A stretch of 64,000 nucleotides of DNA from Antedon mediterranea. Its lineage: Eukaryota > Echinodermata > Crinoidea > Comatulida > Antedonidae. Positions 21,615 to 34,400 of the stretch are shown piece by piece. The notes beneath the pieces were generated by a model, which made no database searches, was not told where the DNA came from, and saw only the letters and a program-made list of their open reading frames with translations. Within the stretch, counting starts at the first letter, position 1. Each line of letters begins with the position of its first letter. Made by a program: the position numbers and the translations under genes. Where the stretch lies: assembly GCF_964355755.1 (NCBI RefSeq), contig NC_092678.1:1201922-1265921 (forward strand), given 5' to 3'.

Positions 21615-22075
21615 AGTTATTATTATTATTATTATTTATTGCCAAAAACCAGTTACAAACAACAAAAACACAGAAACTAGGGGAGTAGGCAGGAACCTAA
21701 AAGTGAACCTAATCACTATAACAAGAGTTCAGGTTCCGTACTCCCAAAGTAACAACAATGATTATAATAAACTATATAAAAATATTTAAATAACAAATAG
21801 ACGAATCAACAGTGTCAATATAAAATAAACGGATAAAATACATTATAGTCGATTCAACAAAGTCAATATAAAACACGTGATTTAAGTGAATTTAAAAATG
21901 TTGGAAAACTGTCTAAAATTAAAGAATTTTTAATCATTTCCGGTAATTCTTCCCACAACCTAGGGAATATGTTAATAGCGGAATGATGAAGACAATTGGT
22001 TCGAGCATAGTGATGAATGAACTTAAGTGTATCAAGGTGACGGCCATATTATGTTCTCAATATTACAGTGCTGTT
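21615..22075 (-). pseudogene. LINE 3' end with ORF2 C-terminus
   Basis: Minus-strand reading from about 22060 gives YGRHLDTLKFIHHYARTNCL, then INIFPRLWEELPEMIKNS, and ends at a TGA at 21865-21863. This IPRLWN.LP pattern is the C-terminal block of CR1/RTE-like non-LTR elements. An in-frame TAA lies just upstream of YGRHLD. The 3' UTR runs to an (AAT)n tail, seen on the plus strand as TTATTATTATTATTATT near 21625. The 5' end is missing. Confidence 0.8.
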
Positions 22076-22164
22076 AAATATGAAAAAGATTTAAAGTGAA
22101 ATGATAGTAAAATATTAGCTGGTAACACACAAATTTAAAATGAACAGACATGTAATGGTATGTT

Positions 22165-22470
22165 CTCCTACTTTACCTGGACTTACTTACATAGGACTTA
22201 CATACTTGACCTACTTACATACCTGGACTTACTTATATGACCTACTTACATACCTGGACATACTTATATGACCAACTTACATACCTGGACTTACTTACAT
22301 AGGACTTGTATACCTGAACTTACTTACATAGAACTTACATACATGATCTACTTACATACATGACCTACTTACATACATGGTCTACCTACCTGGACTGACT
22401 TACTTAAACTTGCATACATAGGACTTATTTCCATATCTGGCCTACTTACATACCTTACCAACTAGCTAAG
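22165..22470. repeat. ACTTACATACCTGG minisatellite
   Basis: Irregular units of 13-28 bp mixing CTTACATACCTGG, CTTACATAGG and TATGACCTACTTACATA. Confidence 0.85.
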
Positions 22471-22654
22471 AAAGGGGGTATATAATATGGAGAGAAGGAT
22501 GTAAAATAAAAGAGGGATACCATTACATGAAAGCCAACAACAACAAGATGTAAAAACGAATTAGTGAATTAGAAAAAATGAAGAAAAATTGTTAAGCAAG
22601 TTAGTGTAGTTGTATTGCAAAATTAGAACACAATATATTTGTCATTGTCTCGTA

Positions 22655-22868
22655 TTTTGTCCGGTTCTCGTACTTTTACCGGTTCTTGTCGCGTGTTGTC
22701 CGGTTCTTGTCGCGTGTTGTCCGGTTCTTGTCGCGTGTTGTCCGGTTCTTGCCGCGCGTTGTTCGGTTCTTGCCGCGCGTTGTTCGGTTCTTGTTCGTCG
22801 TTGTTCGGTTCTTGTCATGCGTTGTTCGGTTCTTGTTCGTCGTTGTTCGGTTCTTGTCGCGCGTTCCC
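22655..22868. repeat. 21-bp minisatellite
   Basis: About ten units of CGGTTCTTGTCGCGTGTTGTC with CGCGTTGTT and TTCGTCGTTGTT variants. Divisible by 3, so open in several frames (for example SGSCRVL repeats); no gene inferred. It is much richer in CpG than its surroundings. Confidence 0.92.
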
Positions 22869-23375
22869 AATCTATAAAATATTTTAAAATACAGCAGTTA
22901 TATGCCTAATGTCCACATTTCCTTTGTGGTCACAAAAACATTAAAAGCAAAATTGTTTATTACAAAAATGGACTCTACATTATTGGACTTACATTTACGT
23001 GATGTATTTGATACAGTTTTTATACAACGATGGCATACACTACGTTCATTACTCAGTCTAGAAAAAAAAACCAAAAAGAAATTCTGAAAATTACATTTTG
23101 AACATTGCTTAGATTTTTTAATTTAGTAAGAGGTTTCCGTTTAAAATAATATTAGAATGCAGGGATTTGTAATTGTTGGTCTTGGGCACACTTACCAATC
23201 GAAACAAAACAAAGATTATTACAGTCATTTTATATTTTCTTAGTTTGATACCATATTTTGCAGGATATGAAATGTTTAATAAGACATACCTACCTATGAT
23301 ATAATGTATTTACGTGAAAACGTTAAATTCTATTTCTACAAAAAATATCTCCAATCTCTGAAAAAATAAAAATAC
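22869..23375. other. Intergenic, nothing firm
   Basis: A 61-codon plus-strand frame at 22902-23087 (MPNVHISFVVTKTLKAKLF...) has no recognisable family. Otherwise AT-rich. Confidence 0.4.
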
Positions 23376-24192
23376 ATTTGATTCTTTTAAACGGTTACCG
23401 ATTATTAAAATAAGGTAACCAATACTAAATGTAAATTTATAATATTTATTGAAAGATAAAAAAAAAATCTCCAAAAGAAAAAAATAGAAAAACTCCAAAA
23501 GTCTGAAAAGATAAAAATACATTTGAATCGAAATGGGTCCAGTTATGTTTCTTTTAAACGGTTACCGTTTATTAAAATAAATAGACCTACAAGTAAGGTA
23601 ACCAATACTATATGAGAATTTATAATTGCATTTTCATAAGTTATTTATTTAAAGGTAAAAAAGAAAATCCCCACAAGAAAATTCCAATCTCTGAAAAGAT
23701 AAAAATACATTTGATTAACCTGAAAAAGAATAAATATTGTTAGTTGCACATTATGATATTAACTGGGTTGGGTTGAAAATTATGAAATAGAATTAATTTT
23801 ATTTGCACCATCATCAAATTGATTTAGGCTACGCAAATGGAAATAAATAATATATAGATGGTACAATCGAAATGGGTCCAGTTATGTTTCTTTTAAACGG
23901 TTACCGTTTATTAAAATAAATAGACCTACAAGTAAGGTAACCAATACTATATGAGAATTTATAATTGCATTTTCATAAGTTATTTATTTAAAGGTAAAAA
24001 AGAAAATCCCCACGAGAAAATTCCAATCTCTGAAAAGATAAAAATACATTTGATTAACCTGAAAAAGAATAAATATTGTTAGTTGCACATTATGATATTA
24101 ACTGGGTTGGGTTGAAAATTATGAAATAGAATTAATTTTATTTGCACCATCATCAAATTGATTTAGGCTACGCAAATGGAAATAAATAATAT
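23376..24192. repeat. 339-bp satellite, left block
   Basis: A truncated, diverged unit (23376-23528), then full units starting CGAAATGGGTCCAGTTATG at 23529 and 23868. The unit includes AAACGGTTACCGTTT, a 7-bp inverted repeat. The last unit is interrupted at AATAAATAATAT by the TIR element. Confidence 0.95.
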
Positions 24193-25840
24193 GTGACCCG
24201 ATCTGGCAAAACCCTACTTTTGTCGGAAATATTCATTTTTTATTTTTTTATATATTTGGATTATTTGAATCATAAGCTTTGTAGTGGTGTTTATTTCATA
24301 AAAATTGAGTAAATATTTAAAAAGTTATTACATTTTAAAAACTTACAAATCATTCAATTAGTTTACGAGAAAATCGCGTTTGAAGTTTGCAATGAAATTC
24401 TTTTTGATACGCGCTGAAAACTCACTCCGTAGCAACGCGGTATTTTGGTCTAAGGCACAATGACGTCATACCAGGAAGTGTGTGCGATATAATAGCAGCG
24501 TGCACATCATAGTCAATTTGACTGATTTCAGACGCCGTTTTAACCTATTTAGTCACTCGAATTAACTATTTTGCACTATTGAAAAGCAGCATTATAACGT
24601 CAAGCTTATTTTAACTGGTTTCGGAGGTGTTTACGATATCAACAGCGAAAAACCAAGCAGGCCTAGGCCTAGCTAGGCCTTTTCAGATTTTCGCCGTCAT
24701 CGCCTGTACTGTATTAAGACCTACTACTGATGGGTGTTTATCAGGCCGTGTATGGCAGCGGTGCATCCACATTGGGGCTGGCGTTAGTAGTAAACTAGCC
24801 TAGACAAGTTTGGCGCCTTGCAGAGTCACAGCTTGCTAACTACTAACATTGTATTGACGATTTAATACATTTATTTTTTTTTATAACGTGGAAGATTCGC
24901 TGTAATGTTTGGACTTGAATCCAATGAGTTTAAAAAACATTTAAGATGAAAGGACTGGACAATAAATTAAATAAATAATTAAGAGCCGATTGGATATATA
25001 AAATGTATAAAGAAAACTATTTATTGACTAGACTAAAGCTAGGCCCAGTAGTAGTAGTAGGCCTACAAAACCATAATAAAATTAAGGCCTAGCCCCAAAA
25101 AATATAGAAAATACAATTGAATTTATGACGTGAATTGTCTATTTTACTATGGTATAAACAAATACAGGCTACAGCTATTGCAGAACACGCCGAACACTTT
25201 ACTTTGAATATTAAAATCGTTTTTATTCCAATTTAGGACATGCTGTGTGTAAAATGAAAATAACCTCACAAAAATGTAAACAACTTTTTATTTCCGCGCG
25301 TAGAGCGTATAACATCTAGCGCGTTGACCAATAACGTTTGTTATTGCGATGATGCACCATAGCAACACACGCAGTTCGCTGTTCCAGAAACTTCGAAGAA
25401 CCGAATTTTCTGAAATTATGTCATAGGAAATCAAAGTTTTCATTGGTTCCTTCTTTAAACTCCGCCCTAATACTTCCATATTTGGAATGTCAAATGGATG
25501 AGCTTTATTTTGATGTGTGACCTTTCAACATTGTGCAGCGAACTGGCGATCAAAATGTCGTCAAACTCGGCAACTTTCAACTGAATTTACGCAAAATTTT
25601 AGCGTAGATCGTGAATAAATTGTTAGGCTTGAGGAAAATACATGTTTTTAAAACTCTCTTTTTTCATAATTTTAATTAAATTTCGGGAGTTTAAATCAGG
25701 TAGACGTATTCTTAAATAGTGAAACATTTCGAAAATGCAAAAACATGAAATCTGCCAGGGTAGTCGATTTGGACTTATTCTGACTGATTACGTGAATTTT
25801 GAATTGCCGACAAAGAGAGGGTTTTGCGAGATCGGGTCAC
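24193..25840. mobile_element. 1.65-kb non-autonomous TIR DNA transposon
   Basis: The left end is GTGACCCGATCTGGCAAAAC and the right end, reverse-complemented, is GTGACCCGATCTCGCAAAAC; similarity continues for about 40 bp through TTTGTCGG. Intact satellite units give the empty site AATAAATAATATATAGATGG; the filled site has ATAT on both sides. This means a 4-bp ATAT duplication, or a TA duplication if the ends are read as TGTGACCC. No transposase frame is present; the interior has CpG-containing words and an AGGCCTAG cluster near 24660. The family is not identified. Confidence 0.9.
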
Positions 25841-28800
25841 ATATATAGATGGTACAATCGAAATGGGTCCAGTTATGTTTCTTTTAAACGGTTACCGTTT
25901 ATTAAAATAAATAGACCTACAAGTAAGGTAACCAATACTATATGAGAATTTATAATTGCATTTTCATAAGTTATTTATTTAAAGGTAAAAAAGAAAATCC
26001 CCACAAGAAAATTCCAATCTCTGAAAAGATAAAAATACATTTGATTAACCTGAAAAAGAATAAATATTGTTAGTTGCACATTATGATATTAACTGGGTTG
26101 GGTTGAAAATTATGAAATAGAATTAATTTTATTTGCACCATCATCAAATTGATTTAGGCTACGCAAATGGAAAATAAATAATATATAGATGGTACAATCG
26201 AAATGGGTCCAGTTATGTTTCTTTTAAACGGTTACCGTTTATTAAAATAAATAGACCTACAAGTAAGGTAACCAATACTATATGAGAATTTATAATTGCA
26301 TTTTCACAAGTTATTTATTTAAAGGTAAAAAAGAAAATCCCCACAAGAAAATTCCAATCTCTGAAAAGATAAAAATACATTTGATTAACCTGAAAAAGAA
26401 TAAATATTGTTAGTTGCACATTATGATATTAACTGGGTTGGGTTGAAAATTATGAAATAGAATTAATTTTATTTGCACCATCATCAAATTGATTTAGGCT
26501 ACGCAAATGGAAATAAATAATATATAGATGGTACAATCGAAATGGGTCCAGTTATGTTTCTTTTAAACGGTTACCGATTATTAAAATAAATAGACCTACA
26601 AGGAAGGTAACCAATACTATATGAGAATTTATAATTGCATTTTCATAAGTTATTTATTTAAAGGTAAAAAAGAAAATCCCCACAAGAAAATTCCAATCTC
26701 TGAAAAGATAAAAATACATTTGATTAACCTGAAAAAGAATAAATATTGTTAGTTGCGCATTATGATATTAACTGGGTTGGGTTGAAAATTATGAAATAGA
26801 ATTAATTTTATTTGCACCATCATCAAATTGATTTAGGCTACGCAAATGGAAAATAAATAATATATAGATGGTACAATCGAAATGGGTCCAGTTATGTTTC
26901 TTTTAAACGGTTACCGTTTATTAAAATAAATAGACCTACAAGTAAGGTAACCAATACTATATGAGAATTTATAATTGCATTTTCATAAGTTATTTATTTA
27001 AAGGTAAAAAAGAAAATCCCCACAAGAAAATTCCAATCTCTGAAAAGATAAAAATACATTTGATTAACCTGAAAAAGAATAAATATTGTTAGTTGCACAT
27101 TATGATATTAACTGGGTTGGGTTGAAAATTATGAAATAGAATTAATTTTATTTGCACCATCATCAAATTGATTTAGGCTACGCAAATGGAAATAAATAAT
27201 ATATAGATGGTACAATCGAAATGGGTCCAGTTATGTTTCTTTTAAACGGTTACCGTTTATTAAAATAAATAGACCTACAAGTAAGGTAACCAATACTATA
27301 TGAGAATTTATAATTGCATTTTCATAAGTTATTTATTTAAAGGTAAAAAAGAAAATCCCCACAAGAAAATTCCAATCTCTGAAAAGATAAAAATACATTT
27401 GATTAACCTGAAAAAGAATAAATATTGTTAGTTGCACATTATGATATTAACTGGGTTGGGTTGAAAATTATGAAATAGAATTAATTTTATTTGCACCATC
27501 ATCAAATTGATTTAGGCTACGCAAATGGAAATAAATAATATATAGATGGTACAATCGAAATGGGTCCAGTTATGTTTCTTTTAAACGGTTACCGTTTATT
27601 AAAATAAATAGACCTACAAGTAAGGTAACCAATACTATATGAGAATTTATAATTGCATTTTCATAAGTTATTTATTTAAAGGTAAAAAAGAAAATCCCCA
27701 CGAGAAAATTCCAATCTCTGAAAAGATAAAAATACATTTGATTAACCTGAAAAAGAATAAATATTGTTAGTTGCACATTATGATATTAACTGGGTTGGGT
27801 TGAAAATTATGAAATAGAATTAATTTTATTTGCACCATCATCAAATTGATTTAGGCTACGCAAATGGAAATAAATAATATATAGATGGTACAATCGAAAT
27901 GGGTCCAGTTATGTTTCTTTTAAACGGTTACCGTTTATTAAAATAAATAGACCTACAAGTAAGGTAACCAATACTATATGAGAATTTATAATTGCATTTT
28001 CATAAGTTATTTATTTAAAGGTAAAAAAGAAAATCCCCACGATAAAATTCCAATCTCTGAAAAGATAAAAATACATTTGATTAACCTGAAAAAGAATAAA
28101 TATTGTTAGTTGCACATTATGATATTAACTGGGTTGGGTTGAAAATTATGAAATAGAATTAATTTTATTTGCACCATCATCAAATTGATTTAGGCTACGC
28201 AAATGGAAATAAATAATATATAGATGGTACAATCGAAATGGGTCCAGTTATGTTTCTTTTAAACGGTTACCGTTTATTAAAATAAATAGACCTACAAGTA
28301 AGGTAACCAATACTATATGAGAATTTATAATTGCATTTTCATAAGTTATTTATTTAAAGGTAAAAAAGAAAATCCCCACAAGAAAATTCCAATCTCTGAA
28401 AAGATAAAAATACATTTGATTAACCTGAAAAAGAATAAATATTGTTAGTTGCACATTATGATATTAACTGGGTTGGGTTGAAAATTATGAAATAGAATTA
28501 ATTTTATTTGCACCATCATCAAATTGATTTAGGCTACGCAAATGGAAATAAATAATATATAGATGGTACAATCGAAATGGGTCCAGTTATGTTTCTTTTA
28601 AACGGTTACCGATTATTAAAATACCTACAAGGAAGGTAACCAATACTATATGAGAATTTATAATTGCGTGTTTATAAGTTATTTATTGACATCTATAAAA
28701 AGAAAATCTCAAAAACAAAAATAGAAAAACTCCAATCTCTGAAAGAATAAAAACACATTTGATTAACCTGAAAAAAAAATGTTGTTAGTTGGGTCCAGTT

Positions 28801-28910
28801 ATGTTTCTTTTAAACGATTACCAGATTAAAATAAATAGACCTACAAGTAAGGTAGCCAATACAATGAATATTTATAATTTCATTTTTATAAGTTATTTAT
28901 TTAAAGGTAT
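25841..28910. repeat. 339-bp satellite, homogeneous core
   Basis: Unit starts (CGAAATGGGTCC) at 25859, 26199, 26538, 26878, 27217, 27556, 27895, 28234 and 28573: eight full periods of 339-340 bp with very few differences. The CACGAG variant is shared by the units at 23868 and 27556, and GATTATT/AAGGAAGG by those at 26538 and 28573, so variants have moved between non-adjacent units. No coding potential. Confidence 0.97.
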
Positions 28911-31188
28911 AAAAAGAGTATCTCCAAAAGAAAAATTCTAATCTCTGAAAAGATAAAAATACATTTGATTAACCTGAAAAGAATAAATATTGTTAGTCAC
29001 AGATTATGATAACTGGTTTGGGTTGGAAATTATGAAATATAATTAATTTTATTTGCACCATCATTAAATTGATTTAGGCCTACGTAAATAGAAATAATAC
29101 AAAAAATGGGCCCAGTTATGTTTCTTTTAAACGGTTACCGATTATTAAAATAAAGAGGCCTACAAGTAAGGTAACCGATACTACATGACAATTGTAAATT
29201 TATAATAGCGTTTTTATATGTTATTTATTAGAAGATAAAAAAAGAAAATCTCTAAAAGCAAAACTCCAATCTCTGAAAAGATAAAAATACATTTGATTAA
29301 CATGAAATAGAATAGTTGCACATTTATGGGAACTGGTTGGGGTTGAAAATAATTAATTTCTACGTAAATGGAAATAATATTTTTATGGTACAATCGAAAT
29401 GGGTCCATGATAGTTATGTTTTGTATTTAAATAGTTACCGTTTATTAAAATAAATAGACCTACAAGTAAGGTGAGTAAGTGAGAATTTATAACTTCGTGT
29501 TTATAAGTTATTTATTTAAAGGTATGAAAAGAAAATCTCTAAAAGAAATATAGAAATACTCCAATCTCTGCAAAGATAAAAATACATTTGATTAACCTGA
29601 AAAAAAAATTGTTAGGTGGGTCCAGTTGTTTCTTTTAAACGGTTACCAGGTTAAAATAAATAGGCCTACAAATAAGGTAACCAATACTAAGTTATTTATT
29701 GAAAAATATAAAAAGAAAATCCCCAAAGAAAAACTTCATTATCTGAAAAGATAAAAATATATTTGATTAACCTGAAAAAGAATAACTATTGTTAGTCGCG
29801 CATTATGGTATTAACTGGTTTGTGTTGAAATAAAATTAATTTTATTTAAATATCGTTGCACATTATGATAACTGGTTTAGGTTGGAAATTATGAAATAGA
29901 ATTAATTTTATTTACACTATTATCAGATGGATTTAGGCCTACGTAAATACTAATAATATGAATGGTACAATCAAAATGGGTGTTCCTTTTAAACGGTTAC
30001 CAGTTATTAAAATAAATAGGCCTACAAGTAAGGTAACCAATACTGTACTACATGACAATTGTGAATGAATGAATGAATTGTAAATTTATAATAGTGTTTT
30101 TATAAGTTATTTATTGAAAAATAAAAAAGAGAATTAACTTTATTTACACCATCATCAAATGAATTTAGGCCTACGTAATTGGAAATAACATTTATGGTAC
30201 GACTAAAATAGGTGCTTCTTTTAAATGGTTACCAGTTATTAAAATAAATAGGCCTACAACTAAGGTAACCAATACTAAGTTATTTATGACAAATATAAAA
30301 AGAAAATCTCCAAAACAAAATAGAAAAATTCCAATCTCTGAAAAGATAAAAATACATTTGATTAACCTGAAAAAGAATAAATATTGTTAGTTGCACATTA
30401 TGATATTAACTGGGTTGGATTGGAAATTATGGAATAGAATTCATTTTATTTATACCATCATCAAATGGATTTAGGCCTACGTAAATGGAAATAATATTGA
30501 TGGTACAATCAAAATGGGTGTTTCTTTTAAACGGATACCAGTTATTAAATAAATAGGCCTACAAGTATGAAAAAAGATTAAAATTATTAGTTGCACATTA
30601 TGATATTAACTGGGTTGGGTTGGGTTGGAAATTAAGAAATAGAATTTATTTTATTTGCACCATCATCAAATGGATTTAGGCCTACGTAGAATTTCGTCAT
30701 TAAATGGAAATAATATTTGTATGGTCCAGTTACGTTTATTTTAAACGATTACCAGTTATTAATACAAGGTCATATACATGGTTACAGCCGCGTGCTCAGG
30801 TTAGTGTTTACCGACCGACCGACCGACCGACCGACCGACATAGTGAGATGTAGAGTCGCGTTGCAAGCGACTAATAAATAGACCTGCAAGTAAAGTAACG
30901 CAATACTAACTTTATAAATGCGTTTTTATAATAGTTATTTATCGAAAGATATTGAAAGAAAATCACGTAAAATCGATAAAACATAAATACCTTACCTCGA
31001 CATTATCGTGTTTTAGTCTTTGTATCGTTTATGCTGTACAGTATTACGATGACGTAGACTACGATGACCTACGATGACGTAGACTACGTTGATAATCATT
31101 CACAAACAAGAATAATATAATCATTCAATGTAGCAGGTTAATATTTTTTTTTAATTTACGCTAAAAAATGATCATTTATTTATATTGA
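28911..31188. repeat. 339-bp satellite, diverged and deleted flank
   Basis: Recognisable landmarks (GGTTACC, GGCCTACAAGTAAGGTAACC, CTCCAATCTCTGAAAAGATA, AACTGGGTTGG) recur at shortened, variable spacing with many substitutions. Decay increases away from the core. Unit remnants continue to about 31010. Confidence 0.85.
30761..30869 (+). mobile_element. CAAGG-(ACCG)n element, copy 2, with possible TSD
   Basis: CAAGGTCATATACATGG, CGCGTGCTCAGGTTAGTG, TTTACC, (GACC)6, then GTAGAGTCGCGTTGCAAGCG. It interrupts a satellite unit; TAATA lies on both sides (before CAAGG and after GCGAC), compatible with a 5-bp target duplication. It matches 7895-7983 in opposite orientation over about 55 bp plus the microsatellite. 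Confidence 0.7.
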
Positions 31189-31406
31189 TGGCTTCCGTAC
31201 CCCTCTGAGTTTGTTAATAATTATTATATTATGTAAAAATGTGAATAAAAAGAATGAACGCGCGCGGTGCACCTCTTCTGAACCTGAAAAACAAACCAAT
31301 ATTATTAGATGACGTCATGATTGATGAAAGTTAGGCCGGCTATTACTTTGTAGGTTATGGTAATGTGAACTAAATGATTGGAAAATCTAAAAGGGTACGG
31401 AAGCCA
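31189..31406. mobile_element. Candidate 218-bp MITE
   Basis: The ends TGGCTTCCGTACCC and GGGTACGGAAGCCA are perfect 14-bp inverted repeats. The interior is noncoding, with GATGACGTCATGATTG. Satellite-like sequence lies on both sides. No clean target duplication is visible. Confidence 0.6.
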
Positions 31407-34400
31407 TTCAAGCCACGCTGCGTTTATATTTTCAGTTTTTAAAAGTTACAAAGTCTAAATTTGCTAAAGAAAAAAAAATTATCTTCAATCTCTGGAAAGA
31501 CAAAAATACATTGATTACCCTTAAAAAGAATATTTATTGTTAATGTATCGTCCATGTGTGACTGTGGCTTAAGAATTACTGGAAAAATAGATTTACTTAA
31601 AATATAAATAATGTTTAAATAGGCCTACATGTAATTTGGTAATTTTTTCTCAAACTAGTTTGATAATGTAGTAGAGTAATTCTTTCTATTTTGGTACGAT
31701 GAGCGAAAATTGATAATTATTCGCCTCTTGGATTAAATGGTGGTTAAAATGGCGTCTACATTTTCCACCATTTCATTCGATATACAACTTTTATAATAAG
31801 ATATCAAATAACTGGAATTGTATTGGGAAACGTGTCCTTGTTGGCTTAGGCCCTTACATGTCAACAATAACCGCCGACGACGACGGGAGACCAGAAAGAG
31901 TGTATTCCAAAACAAGCAATAGGTCTAGCTACTGGTAGTGTAGACTATTAGTAATAGAGGTGGTTAGAGGCTTCAATATATTCTTAATTCGATTCAGGGA
32001 GTGAATATAGACTATTAAATTAAAAAGTGAATTATTTAGATTAATATAATTTATCAAAATGTACAAAATGATGTTCTGTTACTTACTGCACTGCAAAACC
32101 CGTTCCGCTAAACCGGTAAAGACGTGCAGGTGCACGTCACGCGGCCTTTCAAAAACTGAATTGTTAACGATTTCATTGGATCCTTCGCTAATATATGCAA
32201 CTATTTTAATTGTGCGGCATATTTGTTTGCAAGGTTCGAGTGTGTGTTGTGTTTTTAACGAACGACCATTTTATATATTATCCATTACCACTTACTTCAA
32301 CTAATTTGTCCTATTAGAAGAGGCGCCTAAATCCCATGGAAATCACGCTGGCTTATTTTATCTATTTATTAATTGTTTGATAAAACAATCAAATAGTAGT
32401 TTTATTGTGGAAAGCAAATGACAATTAATACTCAGTTTTATCAAAACTGGTTGAATTGATGATAAATGGAACATCCAATCTCTCTTCCAGGCGTATTTTC
32501 TTCCGTAATAAATAATTGAATAAATACAGTATTTGGGCTTTTTAGAAGTCAGGCCTACATAAACACATTATACAAAATAAACTGTATTACTTTTTAATGG
32601 TTTGCATGCATGGCGTAAGAAATGTTGAAGTTTGCGTATACGTACCGTCTCACACAAAGCATAATATTGAACGAAACGTCGAGAAACTCAACAGTTCTTT
32701 TCAGAAACTTTATATTAACGGTTTGTGTGAATAATAATATAGACTTCCTGCTGTTCACTATCAAGTTTTACTTCTTTAGAAAACAGAGACGTCATTTTGG
32801 AGGTTTAGTGGTAGCCTAACGGTGTTTTTTTAGGGTGCAGTTTCATCATACAACGATTTTTTTCAACCATTTGAACATCTAGCCTTAATGTTTGGAATAA
32901 TATTAATACCACCTTTTAATATTTCTTTAATAAAAAGGTTCATCTGGATCTCTGTATAGTATGCAAATAATTTCTTCTTTTGGATAACCCAGGGTATAAA
33001 ACCGTGAAACTTTTACTCTAGCTTTCGCTGGTTCAACGACGCAGCTTAATCATGAGTGAGTGAGTGAGTCTATGTGACTTGGAATTGAAATGAGATCTCG
33101 TATTTGGTATAGCGCCGTCTATGGAACATTCATGTATACCCAAATGGGATTGTCGGGGTCTCCTCTTTATTAATATTTCACCTATTTGATCGGTTTTGGA
33201 GTTCTATAGGAAAGCCAAGATTATTCTGATGTTTGGTATACGAAATTTGAAAAATATCAATAGCATTTGCTGTGAACATAATGCAGAATAGAAGGAGAGA
33301 ATGTTGAGAACAGAAACCCGTCAGTCTTGGGTCTGGCCTGATTTCGAGGTAGAAAGAAACTGTACAGTTGAAACGGCAGTTATTCATCATTATTTTCTTA
33401 ACTATTAGTTTATGTAACGATGTCATATTTTATCTTCTATTCATGTAGGCATATTCTCATTTAAACATGCATACTGTAACATAATCAAGAATCTCAATGT
33501 GAATGTTTGTCACAAACAACTGACACGGGGAGTTGAGCGAGTCCAATTTGGTTAAAATTTTAGCCTCAGGAGCAAGTCGTTTGTGATTGGTTGTTGTAGC
33601 CGTGGATTGATTCCGCGTTTTTGATTGGTTGTAGCCATGGATTAGCGTTCGCATTTTTGATTGGTTACAAGTATTTTATTTGTCAGACCGTATTTACTTG
33701 AATATAAATGTTATATTTTTTTTCACGCTGCTGCTCTAGCCCGCTACGTCCCATTAGGACTACTCAATCAGAAGCTAAAGCAAGCAGCAGTTATAGTTCT
33801 AAGGACAGACAGTTTTGTGAAAATGGAAACTCCACTATAATTTATTGATTCCAGCTGCTACAGTAGACCCAAAAAACGTCTGGGAAAGAGTCTATTTAGG
33901 ACATGTCATGCTAAAATTACAAATCCCTAAGCATTTCTGGTATATTCACTGTCAGATATTCATTGAATTATTATCGAAACAGTCCATTAAAGTTTGTGTT
34001 TGTAATAGGATACTTCACAATTGAAATATCTAGGGTGATGAAGTGACCCCCAGATTTGACCTTAGCAATAAAATTAACTAAAGTGACAGAAATTGAGTAT
34101 TCACTTCTGTAACAAAAAAATAATATTTATTCACATATAAAAAAGAAAAGAAACCCAAAGTATTAAGTATTTGTTGCTTTAAATTACATTTTTTTCAGGT
34201 AAAATAACTATTCTGTGACAATAAAATGACACATTCAAAAACATTTGAAATAAAAAATATTTTTCAATAAGCGAGCAGCGTTTTTTGTAAGAAATATTTC
34301 TTGTTTAATATCTAGGGAGTATTTATTTAATTATACTTGGTTCTATATTACACCCAAGAAACGCCTCCCCTGAAAACACTTTATAAAACCCTATTATACA

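Noticed and set aside
21517-21789. 90-codon frame with poly-Ile
   Set aside because: It reads the (TTA)n tail of an antisense LINE 3' end; no protein features.
22610-22909. Heptapeptide-repeat proteins over the 21-bp minisatellite
   Set aside because: Open in three frames and both strands because of unit length; no start context or conserved flank.
25288-25479. 63-codon frame inside the TIR element as a transposase relic
   Set aside because: No catalytic or DNA-binding motif is visible, and the frame has no extension in other phases.
32991-33070. TATA-like promoter (GGGTATAAAACC)
   Set aside because: No downstream frame, exon or initiator was found; such words are frequent in AT-rich DNA.
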